DNA of 64,000 bases from Punica granatum (Eukaryota > Streptophyta > Magnoliopsida > Myrtales > Lythraceae): NCBI RefSeq assembly GCF_007655135.1, contig NC_045129.1, positions 24,960,274-25,024,273 on the forward strand, in the 5' to 3' direction. Of the stretch, positions 45,101 through 58,000 are shown one piece after another. Under the pieces are notes generated by a model. The model was not told the DNA's origin. It saw only the letters and a list, made by a program, of their open reading frames with translations, and ran no database searches. Made by a program: the position numbers and the translations under genes. Numbering within the stretch: the first letter of the stretch is position 1; the number at the start of each line of letters is the position of its first letter.

Positions 45101-48100
45101 TAAATGCGGACACGAAGTCCGGGGATCCAAAGTCCCTAAAGCAGTAAATGCTAGGCCGAAGCCCCTGGAAAGAAGTAAATGCGGACACGAAGTCCGGGGA
45201 CCCGAAGTCCCTAAAGCAGTGAATGCTAGGCCGAAGCCCGTGGAAAGCAGTAAATGCGGACACGAAGTCCGGGGACCCGAAGTCCCTAAAGCGGTGAATG
45301 CTAGGCCGAAGCCCGTGGAAACAGTAAATGCGGACACGAAGTCCGGGTACCCGAAGTCCCTATAGCGGTAAATGCTAGGCCGAAGCCCGTGGAAAGCAGT
45401 AAATGCGGACACGAAGTCCGGGGACCCGAAGTCCCTAAAGCAGTGAATGCTAGGCCGAAGCCCGTGGAAAGCAGTAAATGCGGACACGAAGTCCGGGGAC
45501 CCGAAGTCCCTAAAGCGCTAAATGCTAGGCCGAAACCCGTGGAAAGCAGTAAATGCGGACACGAAGTCCGGGGACCCGAAGTCCCTAAAGCAGTAAATGC
45601 TAGGCCGAAGCCCCTGGAAAGAAGTAAATGCGGACACGAAGTCCGGGGACCCGAAGTCCCTAAAGCGATAAATGCTAGGCCGAAACCCGTGGAAAGCAGT
45701 AAATGCGGACACGAAGTCCGGGGACCCGAAGTCCCTAAAGCGATAAATGCTAGGCCGAAACCCGTGGAAAGTAGTAAATGCGGACACGAAGTCCGGGGAC
45801 CCGAAGTCCCTAAAGCAGTAAATGTTAGGACGAAGCCCATGGAAAGAAGTAAATGCGAAAACCAAGTCCGGGGACCCAAAGTCCCTAAAGCAGTAAATGC
45901 TAGGCCGAAGCCCGTGGAAAACAGTAAATGCGGACACGAAGTCCGGGACCCGAAGTCCCTATAGCGGTGAATGCTAGGCCGAAGCCCGTGGAAAGCAATA
46001 AATGCGGACACGAAGTCCGGGGACCCGAAGTCCGTAAAGCAGTGAATGCTAGGCCGAAGCCCGTGAAAAGCAGTAAATGCGGACACGAAGTCCGGGGACC
46101 CGAAGTCCCTAAAGCAGTGAATGCTAGGCCGAAACCCGTGGTAAGTAGTAAATGCGGACACGAAGTCCGGGAACCCGAAGTCCCTAAAGCGATAAATGCT
46201 AGGCCAAAACCCGTGGAAAGCAGTAAATGCGGACACGAAGTCCGGGGATCCAAAGTCCCTAAAGCAGTAAATGCTAGGCCGAAGCCCCTGGAAAGAAGTA
46301 AATGCGGACACGAAGTCCGGGGACCCGAAGTCCCTAAAGCAGTGAATGCTAGGCCGAAGCCCGTGGAAAGCAGTAAATGCGGACACGAAGTCCGGGGACC
46401 CGAAGTCCCTAAAGCGGTGAATGCTAGGCCGAAGCCCGTGGAAACAGTAAATGCGGACACGAAGTCCGGGTACCCGAAGTCCCTATAGCGGTAAATGCTA
46501 GGCCGAAGCCCGTGGAAAGCAGTAAATGCGGACACGAAGTCCGGGGACCCGAAGTCCCTAAAGCAGTGAATGCTAGGCCGAAGCCCGTGGAAAGCAGTAA
46601 ATGCGGACACGAAGTCCGGGGACCCGAAGTCCCTAAAGCGCTAAATGCTAGGCCGAAACCCGTGGAAAGCAGTAAATGCGGACACGAAGTCCGGGGACCC
46701 GAAGTCCCTAAAGCAGTAAATGCTAGGCCGAAGCCCCTGGAAAGAAGTAAATGCGGACACGAAGTCCGGGGACCCGAAGTCCCTAAAGCGATAAATGCTA
46801 GGCCGAAACCCGTGGAAAGCAGTAAATGCGGACACGAAGTCCGGGGACCCGAAGTCCCTAAAGCGATAAATGCTAGGCCGAAACCCGTGGAAAGTAGTAA
46901 ATGCGGACACGAAGTCCGGGGACCCGAAGTCCCTAAAGCAGTAAATGTTAGGACGAAGCCCATGGAAAGAAGTAAATGCGAAAACCAAGTCCGGGGACCC
47001 AAAGTCCCTAAAGCAGTAAATGCTAGGCCGAAGCCCGTGGAAAACAGTAAATGCGGACACGAAGTCCGGGGACCCGAAGTCCCTATAGCGGTGAATGCTA
47101 GGCCGAAGCCCGTGGAAAGCAATAAATGCGGACACGAAGTCCGGGGACCCGAAGTCCGTAAAGCAGTGAATGCTAGGCCGAAGCCCGTGAAAAGCAGTAA
47201 ATGCGGACACGAAGTCCGGGGACCCGAAGTCCCTAAAGCAGTGAATGCTAGGCCGAAACCCGTGGTAAGTAGTAAATGCGGACACGAAGTCCGGGAACCC
47301 GAAGTCCCTAAAGCGATAAATGCTAGGCCAAAACCCGTGGAAAGCAGTAAATGCGGACACGAAGTCCGGGGATCCAAAGTCCCTAAAGCAGTAAATGCTA
47401 GGCCGAAGCCCCTGGAAAGAAGTAAATGCGGACACGAAGTCCGGGGACCCGAAGTCCCTAAAGCAGTGAATGCTAGGCCGAAGCCCGTGGAAAGCAGTAA
47501 ATGCGGACACGAAATCCGGGGACCCGAAGTCCCTAAAACGGTGAATGCTAGGCCGAAGCCCGTGGAAACAGTAAATGCGGACACGAAGTCCGGGTACCCG
47601 AAGTCCCTATAGCGGTAAATGCTAGGCCGAAGCCCGTGGAAAGCAGTAAATGTGGACACGAAGTCCGGGGACCCGAAGTCCCTAAAGCAGTGAATGCTAG
47701 GCCGAAGCCCGTGGAAAGCAGTAAATGCGGACACGAAGTCCGGGACCCGAAGTCCCTAAAGCGCTAAATGCTAGGCCGAAACCCGTGGAAAGCAGTAAAT
47801 GCGGACACGAAGTCCGGGGACCCGAAGTCCCTAAAGCAGTAAATGCTAGGCCGAAGCCCCTGGAAAGAAGTAAATGCGGACACGAAGTCCGGGGACCCGA
47901 AGTCCCTAAAGCGATAAATGCAAGGCCGAAACCCGTGGAAAGCAGTAAATGCGGACACGAAGTCCGGGGACCCGAAGTCCCTAAAGCAATAAATGCTAGG
48001 CCGAAGCCCCTGGAAAGAAGTAAATGCGGACACGAAGTCCGGGGACCCGAAGTCCCTAAAGCGGTGAATGCTAGGCCGAAGCCCGTGGAAACAGTAAATG

Positions 48101-51100
48101 CGGACACGAAGTCCGGGTACCCGAAGTCCCTATAGCGATAAATGCTAGGCCTAAACCCGTGAAAAGCAGTAAATGCGGACACGAAGTCCGGGGACCCGAA
48201 GCCCGTAAAGCAGTAAATGCTAGGCCGAAGCCCATGGAAAGCAGTAAATGCGAAAACCAAGTCCGGGGACCCAAAGTCCCTAAAGCAGTGAATGCTAGGC
48301 CGAAGCCCGTGGAAAGAAGTAAATGCGGACACGAAGTCCGGGGACCCGAAGTCCCTAAAGCAGTGAATGCTAGGCCGAAGCCCGTGGAAAGCAATAAATG
48401 CGGACACGAAGTCCGGGGACCCGAAGGCCATAAAGCAGTGAATGCTAGGCCGAAGCCCGTGAAAAGCAGTAAATGCGGACACGAAGTCCTGGGACCCGAA
48501 GTCCGTAAAGCAGTGAATGCTAGGCCGAAGCCCGTGGAAAGCAGTAAATGCGGACACGAAGTGTGGGGACCCGAAGTCCCTAAAGCGATAAATGCTAGGC
48601 CGAAACCCGTGGGAAGCAGTAAATGCGGACACGAAGTCCGGGGACCCGAAGTCCCTAAAGCAGTAAATGCTAGGCCGAAGCCCCTGGAAAGAAGTAAATG
48701 CGGACACGAAGTCCGGGGACCCGAAGTCCCTAAAGCGATAAATGCTAGGCCGAAACCCGTGGAAAGCAGTAAATGCGGACACGAAGTCCGGGGACCCGAA
48801 GTCCCTAAAGCAATAAATGCTAGGCCGAAGCCCCTGGAAAGAAGTAAATGCGGACACGAAGTCCGGGGACCCGAAGTCCCTAAAGCGGTGAATGCTAGGC
48901 CGAAGCCCGTGGAAACAGTAAATGCGGACACGAAGTCCGGGTACCCGAAGTCCCTATAGCGGTAAATGCTAGGCCGAAGCCCGTGGAAAGCAGTAAATGC
49001 GGACACGAAGTCCGGGGACCCGAAGTCCCTAAAGCAGTGAATGCTAGGCCGAAGCCCGTGGAAAGCAGCAAATGCGGACACGAAGTCCGGGGACCCGAAG
49101 TCCCTATAGCGGTGAATGCTAGGCCGAAGCCCGTGGAAAGCAATAAATGCGGACACGAAGTCCGGGGACCCGAAGTCCGTAAAGCAGTGAATGCTAGGCC
49201 GAAGCCCGTGAAAAGCAGTAAATGCGGACACGAAGTCCGGGGACCCGAAGTCCCTAAAGCAGTGAATGCTAGGCCGAAACCCGTGGTAAGTAGTAAATGC
49301 GGACACGAAGTCCGGGAACCCGAAGTCCCTAAAGCGATAAATGCTAGGCCAAAACCCGTGGAAAGCAGTAAATGCGGACACGAAGTCCGGGGATCCAAAG
49401 TCCCTAAAGCAGTAAATGCTAGGCCGAAGCCCCTGGAAAGAAGTAAATGCGGACACGAAGTCCGGGGACCCGAATCCCTAAAGCAGTGAATGCTAGGCCG
49501 AAGCCCGTGGAAAGCAGTAAATGCGGACACGAAATCCGGGGACCCGAAGTCCCTAAAACGGTGAATGCTAGGCCGAAGCCCTGGAAACAGTAAATGCGGA
49601 CACGAAGTCCGGGTACCCGAAGTCCCTATAAGCGGTAAATGCTAGGCCGAAGCCCGTGGAAAGCAGTAAATGCGGAACACTAAGTCCGGGGACCCGAAGT
49701 CCCTAAGCAGTGAATGCTAGGCCGAAGCCCGTGGAAAGCAGTAAATGCGGACACGAAGTCCGGGACCCGAAGTCCCTAAGCAGTAAATGCTAGGCCGAAA
49801 CCCGTGAAAGCAGTAAATGCGGACACGAAGTCCGGGGACCCGAAGTCCCTAAAGCAGTGAAATGCTAGGCCGAAGCCCGTGGAAAGAAGTAAATGCGGAC
49901 ACGAAGTCCGGGGACCCGAAGTCCCTAAAGCGATAAATGCTAGGCCGAAGCCCGTGGAAAGCAGTAAATGCGGACACGAAGTCCGGGGACCCGAAGTCCC
50001 TAAAGCGATAATGCTAGGCCGAAACCCGTGGAAAGTAGTAAATGCGGACACGAAGTCCGGGACCCGAAGTCCCTAAAGCAGTAAATGCTAGGCCGAAGCC
50101 CGTGGAAAGAAGTAAATGCGAAAACGAAGTCCGGGGACCCAAGTCCCTAAAGCAGTAATGCTAGGCCGAAGCCCGTGGAAAACAGTAAATGCGGACACGA
50201 AGTCGGGGACCCGAAGTCCCTATAGCGGTAAATGCTAGGCCGAAGCCCGTGGAAAGCAGTAAATGCGGACACGAAGTCCGGGGACCCGAAGTCCCTAAAG
50301 CAGTGAATGCTAGGCCGAAGCCCGTGGAAAGCAGTAAATGCGGACACGAAGTCCGGGGACCCGAAGTCCCTAAAGCAGTGAATGCTAGGCCGAAGCCCGT
50401 GGAAAGCAGTAAATGCGGACACGAAGTCCGGGGACCCGAAGTCCCTAAAGCGATAAATGCTAGGCCGAAACCCGTGGAAAGCAGTAAATGCGGACACGAA
50501 GTCCGGGGACCCGAAGTTCCTAAAGCAGTAAATGCTAGGCCGAAGCCCCTGGAAAGAAGTAAATGCGGACACGAAGTCCGGGGACCCGAAGTCCGTAAAG
50601 CAGTGAATGCTAGGCCGAAGCCCGTGGAAAGCAGTAAATGCGGACACGAAGTCCGGGGACCCGAAGTCCCTAAAGCGGTGAATGCTAGGCCGAAGCCCGT
50701 GGAAACAGTAAATGCGGACACGAAGTCCGGGTACCCGAAGTCCCTATAGCGGTAAATGCTAGGCCGAAACCCGTGGAAAGCAGTAAATGCGGACACGAAG
50801 TCCGGGGACCCGAAGTCCCTAAAGCAGTGAATGCTAGGCCGAAGCCCGTGGAAAGCAGTAAATGCGGACACGAAGTCCGGGGACCCGAAGTCCCTAAAGC
50901 GATAAATGCTAGGCCGAAACCCGTGGAAAGCAGTAAATGCGGACACGAAGTCCGGGGACCCGAAGTCCCTAAAGCAGTAAATGTTAGGCCGAAGCCCCTG
51001 GAAAGAAGTAAATGCGGACACGAAGTCCGGGGACCCGAAGTCCCTAAAGCGATAATGCTAGGCCGAAACCCTGGAACAGTAAATGCGGACACGAAGTCCG

Positions 51101-54100
51101 GGGACCCGAAGTCCCTAAAGCAATAAATGCTAGGCCGAAGCCCCTGGAAAGAAGTAAATGCGGACACGAAGTCCGGGGACCCGAAGTCCCTAAAGCGGTA
51201 AATGCTAGGCCGAAGCCCGTGGAAACAGTAAATGCGGACACGAAGTCCGGGGACCCGAAGTCCCTAAAGCGTAAATGCTAGGCCTAAACCCGTGAAAAGC
51301 AGTAAATGCGGACACGAAGTCCGGGGACCCGAAGTCCCTAAAGCAATAATGCTAGGCCGACCCGTGGAAAGCAGTAATGCGGACACCAAGTCCGGGGACC
51401 CAAAGTCCCTAAAGCAGTAAATGCTAGGCCGAAGCCCGTGGAAAGCAGTAAATGCGGACACGAAGTCCGGGGACCCGAAGTCCCTAAAGCAGTGAATGCT
51501 AGGCCGAAGCCCGTGGAAAGCAATAAATGCGGACACGAAGTCCGGGGACCCGAAGTCCCTAAAGCAGTGAATGCTAGGCCGAAGCCCGTGAAAAGCAGTA
51601 AATGCGGACACGAAGTCCGGGGACCCGAAGTCCGTAAAGCAGTGAATGCTAGGCCGAAGCCCGTGGAAAGCAGTAAATGCGGACACGAAGTCCGGGGACC
51701 CGAAGTCCCTAAAGCGATAAATGCTAGGCCGAAACCCGTGGAAAGCAGTAAATGCGGACACGAAGTCCGGGGACCCGAAGTCCCTAAAGCAGTAAATGCT
51801 AGGCCGAAGCCCGTGGAAAGAAGTAAATGCGGACACGAAGTCCGGGGACCCGAAGTCCCTAAAGCAGTAAATGCTAGGCCGAAACCCGTGGAAAGCAGTA
51901 AATGCGGACACGAAGTCCGGGGACCCGAAGTCCCTAAAGCAATAATGCTAGGCCGAAGCCCGTGGAAAGAAGTAAATGCGGACACGAGTCCGGGGACCCG
52001 AAGTCCCTAAAGCGGTGAATGCTAGGCCGAAGCCCGTGGAAACAGTAAATGCGGACACGAAGTCCGGGTACCCGAAGTCCCTATAGCGGTAAATGCTAGG
52101 CCGAAGCCCGTGGAAAGCAGTAAATGCGGACACGAAGTCCGGGGACCCGAAGTCCCTAAAGCAGTGAATGCTAGGCCGAAGCCCGTGGAAAGCAGCAAAT
52201 GCGGACACGAAGTCCGGGGACCCGAAGTCCCTAAAGCGGTGAATGCTAGGCCGAAGCCCGTGGAAACAGTAAATGCGGACACGAAGTCCGGGTACCCGAA
52301 GTCCCTATAGCGGTAAATGCTAGGCCGAAGCCCGTGGAAAGCAGTAAATGCGGACACGAAGTCCGGGGACCCGAAGTCCCTAAAGCAGTGAATGCTAGGC
52401 CGAAGCCCGTGGAAAGCAGTAAATGCGGACACGAAGTCCGGGGACCCGAAGTCCCTAAGCGCTAAATGCTAGGCCGCCGACCCGTGGAAAGCAGTAAATG
52501 CGGACACGAAGTCCGGGACCCGAAGTCCCTAAAGCAGTAAATGCTAGGCCGAAGCCCTGGAAAGAAGTAAATGCGGACACGAAGTCCGGGGACCCGAAGT
52601 CCCTAAAGCGATAAATGCTAGGCCGAACCCGTGGAAAGCAGTAAATGCGGACACGAAGTCCGGGGACCCGAAGTCCCTAAAGCAGTAAATGCTAGGCCGA
52701 AGCCCCTGGAAGAGTAAATGCGGACACGAAGTCCGGGGACCCGAAGTCCCTAAAGCGGTGAATGCTAGGCCGAAGCCCGTGGAAACAGTAAATGCGGACA
52801 CGAAGTCCGGGACCCGAAGTCCCTAAGCGATAAATGCTAGGCCGAAGCCCGTGAAAAGCAGTAATGCGGACACGAAGTCCGGGGACCCGAAGCCCTAAAG
52901 CAGTAAATGCTAGGCCGAAGCCCGGAAAGCAGTAAATGCGAACACAAGTCCGGGGACCCAAGTCCCTAAAGCAGTGAATGCTAGGCCGAAGCCCGTGGAA
53001 GCAGTAAATGCGGACACGAAGTCCGGGACCCGAAGTCCCTAAAGCAGTGAATGCTAGGCCGAAGCCCGTGGAAAGCATAAATGCGGACACGAAGTCCGGG
53101 ACCCGAAGTCCCTAAAGCAGTGAATGCTAGGCCGAAGCCCGTGGAAAGCAGTAAATGCGGACACGAAGTCCGGGGACCCGAAGTCCCTAAAGCAGTGAAT
53201 GCTAGGCCGAAGCCCGTGGAAAGCAGTAAATGCGGACACGAAGTCCGGGGACCCGAAGTCCGTAAAGCAGTGAATGCTAGGCCGAAGCCCGTGGAAAGCA
53301 GTAAATGCGGACACGAAGTCCGGGGACCCGAAGTCCGTAAAGCAGTGAATGCTAGGCCGAAGCCCGTGGAAAGAAGTAAATGCGTACACGAAGTCCGGGG
53401 ACCCGAAGTACCTAAAGCGGTGAATGTTAGGCCGAAGCCCGTGGAAACAGTAAATGCGGACACGAAGTTCGGGGACCCGAAGTCCCTAAAGCAGTAAATG
53501 CTAGGCCGAAGCCCGTGGAAAGCAGTAAATGCGGACACGAAGTCCGGGGACCCGAAGTCCCTAAAGCAGTGAATACTAGGCCGAAGCCCGTGGAAAGCAG
53601 TAAATGCGGACACGAAGTCCGGGGACCCGAAGTCCCTAAAGCAGTAAATGCTAGGCCGAAGCCCATGGAAAGAAGTAAATGCGAAAACCAAGTCCGGGGA
53701 CCCAAAGTCCCTAAAGCAGTAAATGCTAGGCCGAAACCCGTGGAAAGCAGTAAATGCGGACACGAAGTCCGGGGACCCGAAGTCCCTAAAGCAGTGAATG
53801 CTAGGCCGAAGCCCGTGGAAAGCAGTAAATGCGGACACGAAGTCCGGGGACCCGAAGTCCCTAAAGCGCTAAATGCTAGGCCGAAACCCGTGGAAAGCAG
53901 TAAATGCGGACACGAAGTCCGGGGACCCGAAGTCCCTAAAGCATAATGCTAGGCCGAAGCCCCTGGAAAGCAGTAAATGCGGACACGAAGTCCGGGACCC
54001 GAAGTCCCTAAAGCGGTGAATGCTAGGCCGAAGCCCGTGGAAAAGTAAATGCGGACACGAAGTCCGGGTACCCGAAGTCCCTAAAGCAGTAATGCTAGGC

Positions 54101-54943
54101 CGAAGCCCGTGGAAAGCAGTAAATGCGGACACGAAGTCCGGGGACCCGAAGCCCTAAAGCAGTAAATGCTAGGAAGCCCCTGGAAAGCAGTAAATGCGGA
54201 CACAAGTCCGGGACCCGAAGTCCCTAAAGCAGTGAATGCTAGGCCGAAGCCCGTGGAAAGCAGTAAATGCGGACACGAAGTCCGGGGACCCGAAGTCCCT
54301 AAAGCAGTGAATGCTAGGCCGAAGCCCGTGGAAAGCAATAAATGCGGACACGAAGTCCGGGGACCCGAAGGCCATAAAGCAGTGAATGCTAGGCCGAAGC
54401 CCGTGAAAAGCAGTAAATGCGGACACGAAGTCCGGGGACCCGAAGTCCCTAAAGCAGTGAATGCTAGGCCGAAGCCCGTGGAAAGCAGTAAATGCGGACA
54501 CGAAGTCCGGGGACCCGAAGTCCCTAAAGCGATAAATGCTAGGCCGAAACCCGTGGAAAGCAGTAAATGCGGACACGAAGTCCGGGGACCCGAAGTCCCT
54601 AAAGCAGTAAATGCTAGGCCGAAGCCCCTGGAAAGAAGTAAATGCGGACACAAAGTACGGGGACCCAAAGTCCCTAAAGCAGTAAATGCTAGGCCGAAGC
54701 CCGTGGAAAGCAGTAAATGCGGACACGAAGTCCGGGACCCGAAGTCCCTAAAGCGTGAAATGCTAGGCCGAAGCCCGTGGAAACATAAATGCGGACACGA
54801 AGTCCGGGTACCCGAAGTCCCTATAGCGATAATGCTAGCCGAAGCCCGTGGAAACAGTAAATGCGGACACGAAGTCCGGGACCCGAAGTCCCTAAAGCAG
54901 TGAATGCTAGGCCGAAGCCCGTGGAAAGCAGTAAATGCGGACA
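42122..54943 (-). repeat. 75-bp satellite array, about 170 monomers
   Basis: Head-to-tail monomers of 75 bp start GTGGAAAGCAGTAAATGCGG and contain the dyads CGGAC-ACGAA-GTCCG-like and GGGAC-CCGAA-GTCCC. The first two monomers at 42122-42200 are degenerate, and the core is highly uniform. Because 75 is a multiple of three and the unit lacks stops in several phases, long frames are open on both strands (for example 42122-43867 on + and 41834-43765 on -), repeating every 25 residues. They have no domain and are not called genes. Variant 74-bp monomers (GGAAACAG for GGAAAGCAG) mark higher-order units. From about 49.47 kb many one-base losses appear. The array sits where A3 has its 30-bp repeat, so it is taken as the expanded 3' untranslated repeat of B2. 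Confidence 0.95.
44340..47635 (-). repeat. higher-order repeats of 14, 15 and 15 monomers
   Basis: Three consecutive blocks start at about 44340, 45389 and 46512 and end near 47635 (lengths 1049, 1123 and 1124 bp). They carry the same ordered series of monomer variants, including the diagnostic AAAACCAAGTCC monomer and the 74-bp GGGTACCCG/TATAGCGG monomer. The second and third have one additional monomer, and the second has one fewer G. Shorter rearranged pieces of the same series continue to about 49.5 kb. Confidence 0.85.
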
Positions 54944-55043
54944 NNNNNNNNNNNNNNNNNNNNNNNNNNNNNNNNNNNNNNNNNNNNNNNNNNNNNNNNN
55001 NNNNNNNNNNNNNNNNNNNNNNNNNNNNNNNNNNNNNNNNNNN
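54944..55043. other. assembly gap, 100 N
   Basis: Exactly 100 undetermined bases, the usual placeholder for a gap of unknown size. The satellite changes monomer length and strand across it. Confidence 0.99.
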
Positions 55044-58000
55044 ATCCCCGGACTTCGCGTCCGCATTTACTGCTTCAGGGACTCGAGTCCACGGACTTCG
55101 TGTCCGCATATACTGCTTTAGGACTTCGGGTCCCGGACTTCGTGTCCGCATGTAGTCCTTCAGGGATCCTCCGCATGTACTCCTTCAGGGACTTCGGGTC
55201 CCCGGACTTCGCGTCCGCATTTACTACTTCAGGGACTTCGAGTCCCCGGATTTCGCGTCCGCATTTACTGCTTCAGGGACTTCGGGTCCCCGGACTTCGG
55301 GTCCGCATTTACTGCTTGAGGGACTTCCGGTCCCCGGACTTCGCGTCCGCATTTACTGCTTCAGGGACTTCGGGTCCCCGGACTTCGCGTCCGCATTTAC
55401 TCCTTCAGGGACTTCGAGTCCCCAGACTTCTTGTCCGCATTTACTACTTTGGGGACTTCGCTTCCGCATTTACTGCTTGAGGGTCTTCCGGTCCCCGGAC
55501 TTCGCGTCCGCATTTACTGCTTGAGGGTCTTCCGGTCCCCGGACTTCGCGTCCGCATTTACTCCTTGAGGGACTTCACGTCCCCGGACTTCGCGTTCGCA
55601 TTTACTGCTTCAGGGACTTCGGGTCCCCGGACTTCGTGTCCGCATGTACTGCTTTAGGGACTTCGGGTCCCCGGACTTCGTGTCCGCATGTACTCCTTCA
55701 GGGACCCTCCGCATGTACTCCTTCAAGGACTTCGGGTCCCCGGACTTCGCGTCCGCATTTACTGCTTCAGGGACTTCGCGTCCCCGGACTTCGGGTCCGC
55801 ATTTACTGCTTGAGGGACTTCCGGTCCCCGGACTTCGAGTCCGCATTTACTGCTTCAGGGACTTCGGGTCCCCGGACTTCGCGTCCGCATTTACTGCTTC
55901 AGGGACTTCGGGTCCCCGGACTTCGCGTCCGCATTTACTCTTTTAGGGACATCGGGTTCCCGGACTTCGTGTCCGCATGTACTGCTTTAGGGACTTCGTG
56001 TCCCCGGACTTCTAATCCGCATGTACTGCTTTAGGGACTTCGGGTCCCCGGACTTCATGTCCGCATGTACTCCTTCAGAGACCCTCCGCATGTACTACTT
56101 CAGGGACTTCGGGTCCCCGGATTTCGCGTCCGCATTTACTGCTTCAGGGACTTCGAGTCCCCGGACTTCGTGTCCGCATTTACTGCTTAAGGGACTTCGG
56201 GTCCTCGGACTTCGAGTCCGCATTTACTGCTTGAGGGACTTCCCGTACCCGGACTTCGCGTCCGCATTTACTGCTTCAGGGACTTCGGGTTCCCGGACTT
56301 CGTGTCCGCATGTACTGCTTTAGGGACTTCGGGTCCTCGGACTTCGTGTCCGCATGTACTCCTTCAGGGACCCTCCGCATGTACTCCTTCAGGGACTTCG
56401 GGTCCCCGGACTTCGCGTCCGCATTTACTGCTTCAGGGACTTCGGGTCCCCGGACTTCGGGTCCGCATTTACTGCTTGAGGGACTTCCGGTCCCCGGACT
56501 TCGAGTCCGCATTTACTGCTTCAGGGACTTCGGGTCCCCGGACTTCACGTCCGCATTTACTGCTTCAGGGACTTCGGGTCCCCGGACTTCGCGTCCGCAT
56601 TTACTCCTTTAGGGACTTCGGGTTCCCGGACTTCGGGTCCGCATGTACTGCTTTAGGGACTTCGTGTTCCCGGACTTCGACTCCGCATGTACTGCTTTAG
56701 GGACTTCGGGTCCCCGGACTTCATGTCCGCATGTACTCCTTCAGAGACCCTCCGCATGTACTCCTTCAGGGACTTCGGGTCCCCGGATTTCGCGTCCGCA
56801 TTTACTGCTTCAGGGACTTCGAGTCCCCGGACTTCGTGTCCGCATTTACTGCTTTAGGGACTTCGGGTCCTCGGACTTCGAGTCCGCATTTACTGCTTGA
56901 GGGACTTCCGGTACCCGGATTTCGCGTCCGCATTTACTGCTTTTAGGGACTTCGGGTTCCCGGACTTCGTGTCCGCATGTACTGCTTTAGGGACTTCATG
57001 TCCCCGGACTTCGTGTCCGCATGTACTGCTTTAGGGACTTCGGGTCCCTGGACTTCGTGTCCGCATGTACTCCTTCAGGGACCCTCCGCATGTACTCCTT
57101 CAGGGACTTCGGATCCCCGGACTTCGCGTCCACATTTACTGCTTCAGGGACTTCGAGTCCACGGACTTCGTGTCCGCATATACTGCTTTAGGGACTTCGG
57201 GTCCCCGGACTTCGTGTCCGCATGTAGTCCTTCAGGGACCCTCCGCATGTACTCCTTCAGGAACTTCGGGTCCCCGGACTTCGCGTCCGCATTTACTACT
57301 TCAGGGACTTCGAGTCCCCGGATTTCGCGTCCGCATTTACTGCTTCAGGGACTTCGGGTCCCCGGACTTCGGGTCCGCATTTACTGCTTGAGGGTTTTCC
57401 AGTCCCCGAACTTCGCGTCCGCATTTACTGCTTCAGGGACTTCGGGTCCCCGGACTTCGCGTCCGCATTTACTGCTTCAGGGACTTCGAGTCCCCAGACT
57501 TCTTGTCCGCATTTACTACTTCAGGGACTTCGGGTCCCCGGACTTCGCGTCCGCATTTACTGCTTTGGGGACTTCGGGTCCCCGGACTTCGCGTCCGCAT
57601 TTACTGCTTGAGGGTCTTCCGGTCCCCGGACTTCATGTCCGCATGTACCCCTTCAGAGACCCTCCGCATGTACTCCTTCTGGGACTTCGGGTCCCCGGAT
57701 TTCGCGTCCGCGTTTACTGCTTCAGGGACTTCGAGTCCCCGGACTTCGTGTCCGCATTTACTGCTTTAGGGACTTCGGGTCCTCGGACTTCGAGTCCGCA
57801 TTTACTACTTGAGGGACTTCCGGTACCCGGACTTCGCGTCCGCATTTACTGCTTTTAGGGACTTCGGGTTCCCGGACTTCGTGTCCGCATGTACTGCTTT
57901 AGGGACTTCATGTCCCCGGACTTCGTGTCCGCATGTACTGCTTTAGGGACTTCGGGTCCCCGGACTTCGTGTCCGCATGTACTCCTTCAGGGACCCTCCG

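Noticed and set aside
41834..54000. Very long open frames (500-640 residues) of 25-residue repeats on both strands of the 75-bp array
   Set aside because: The period is a multiple of three and the unit has few stops, so frames stay open on both strands at once. There is no domain, and start codons come from the repeat itself. A satellite explains them fully.
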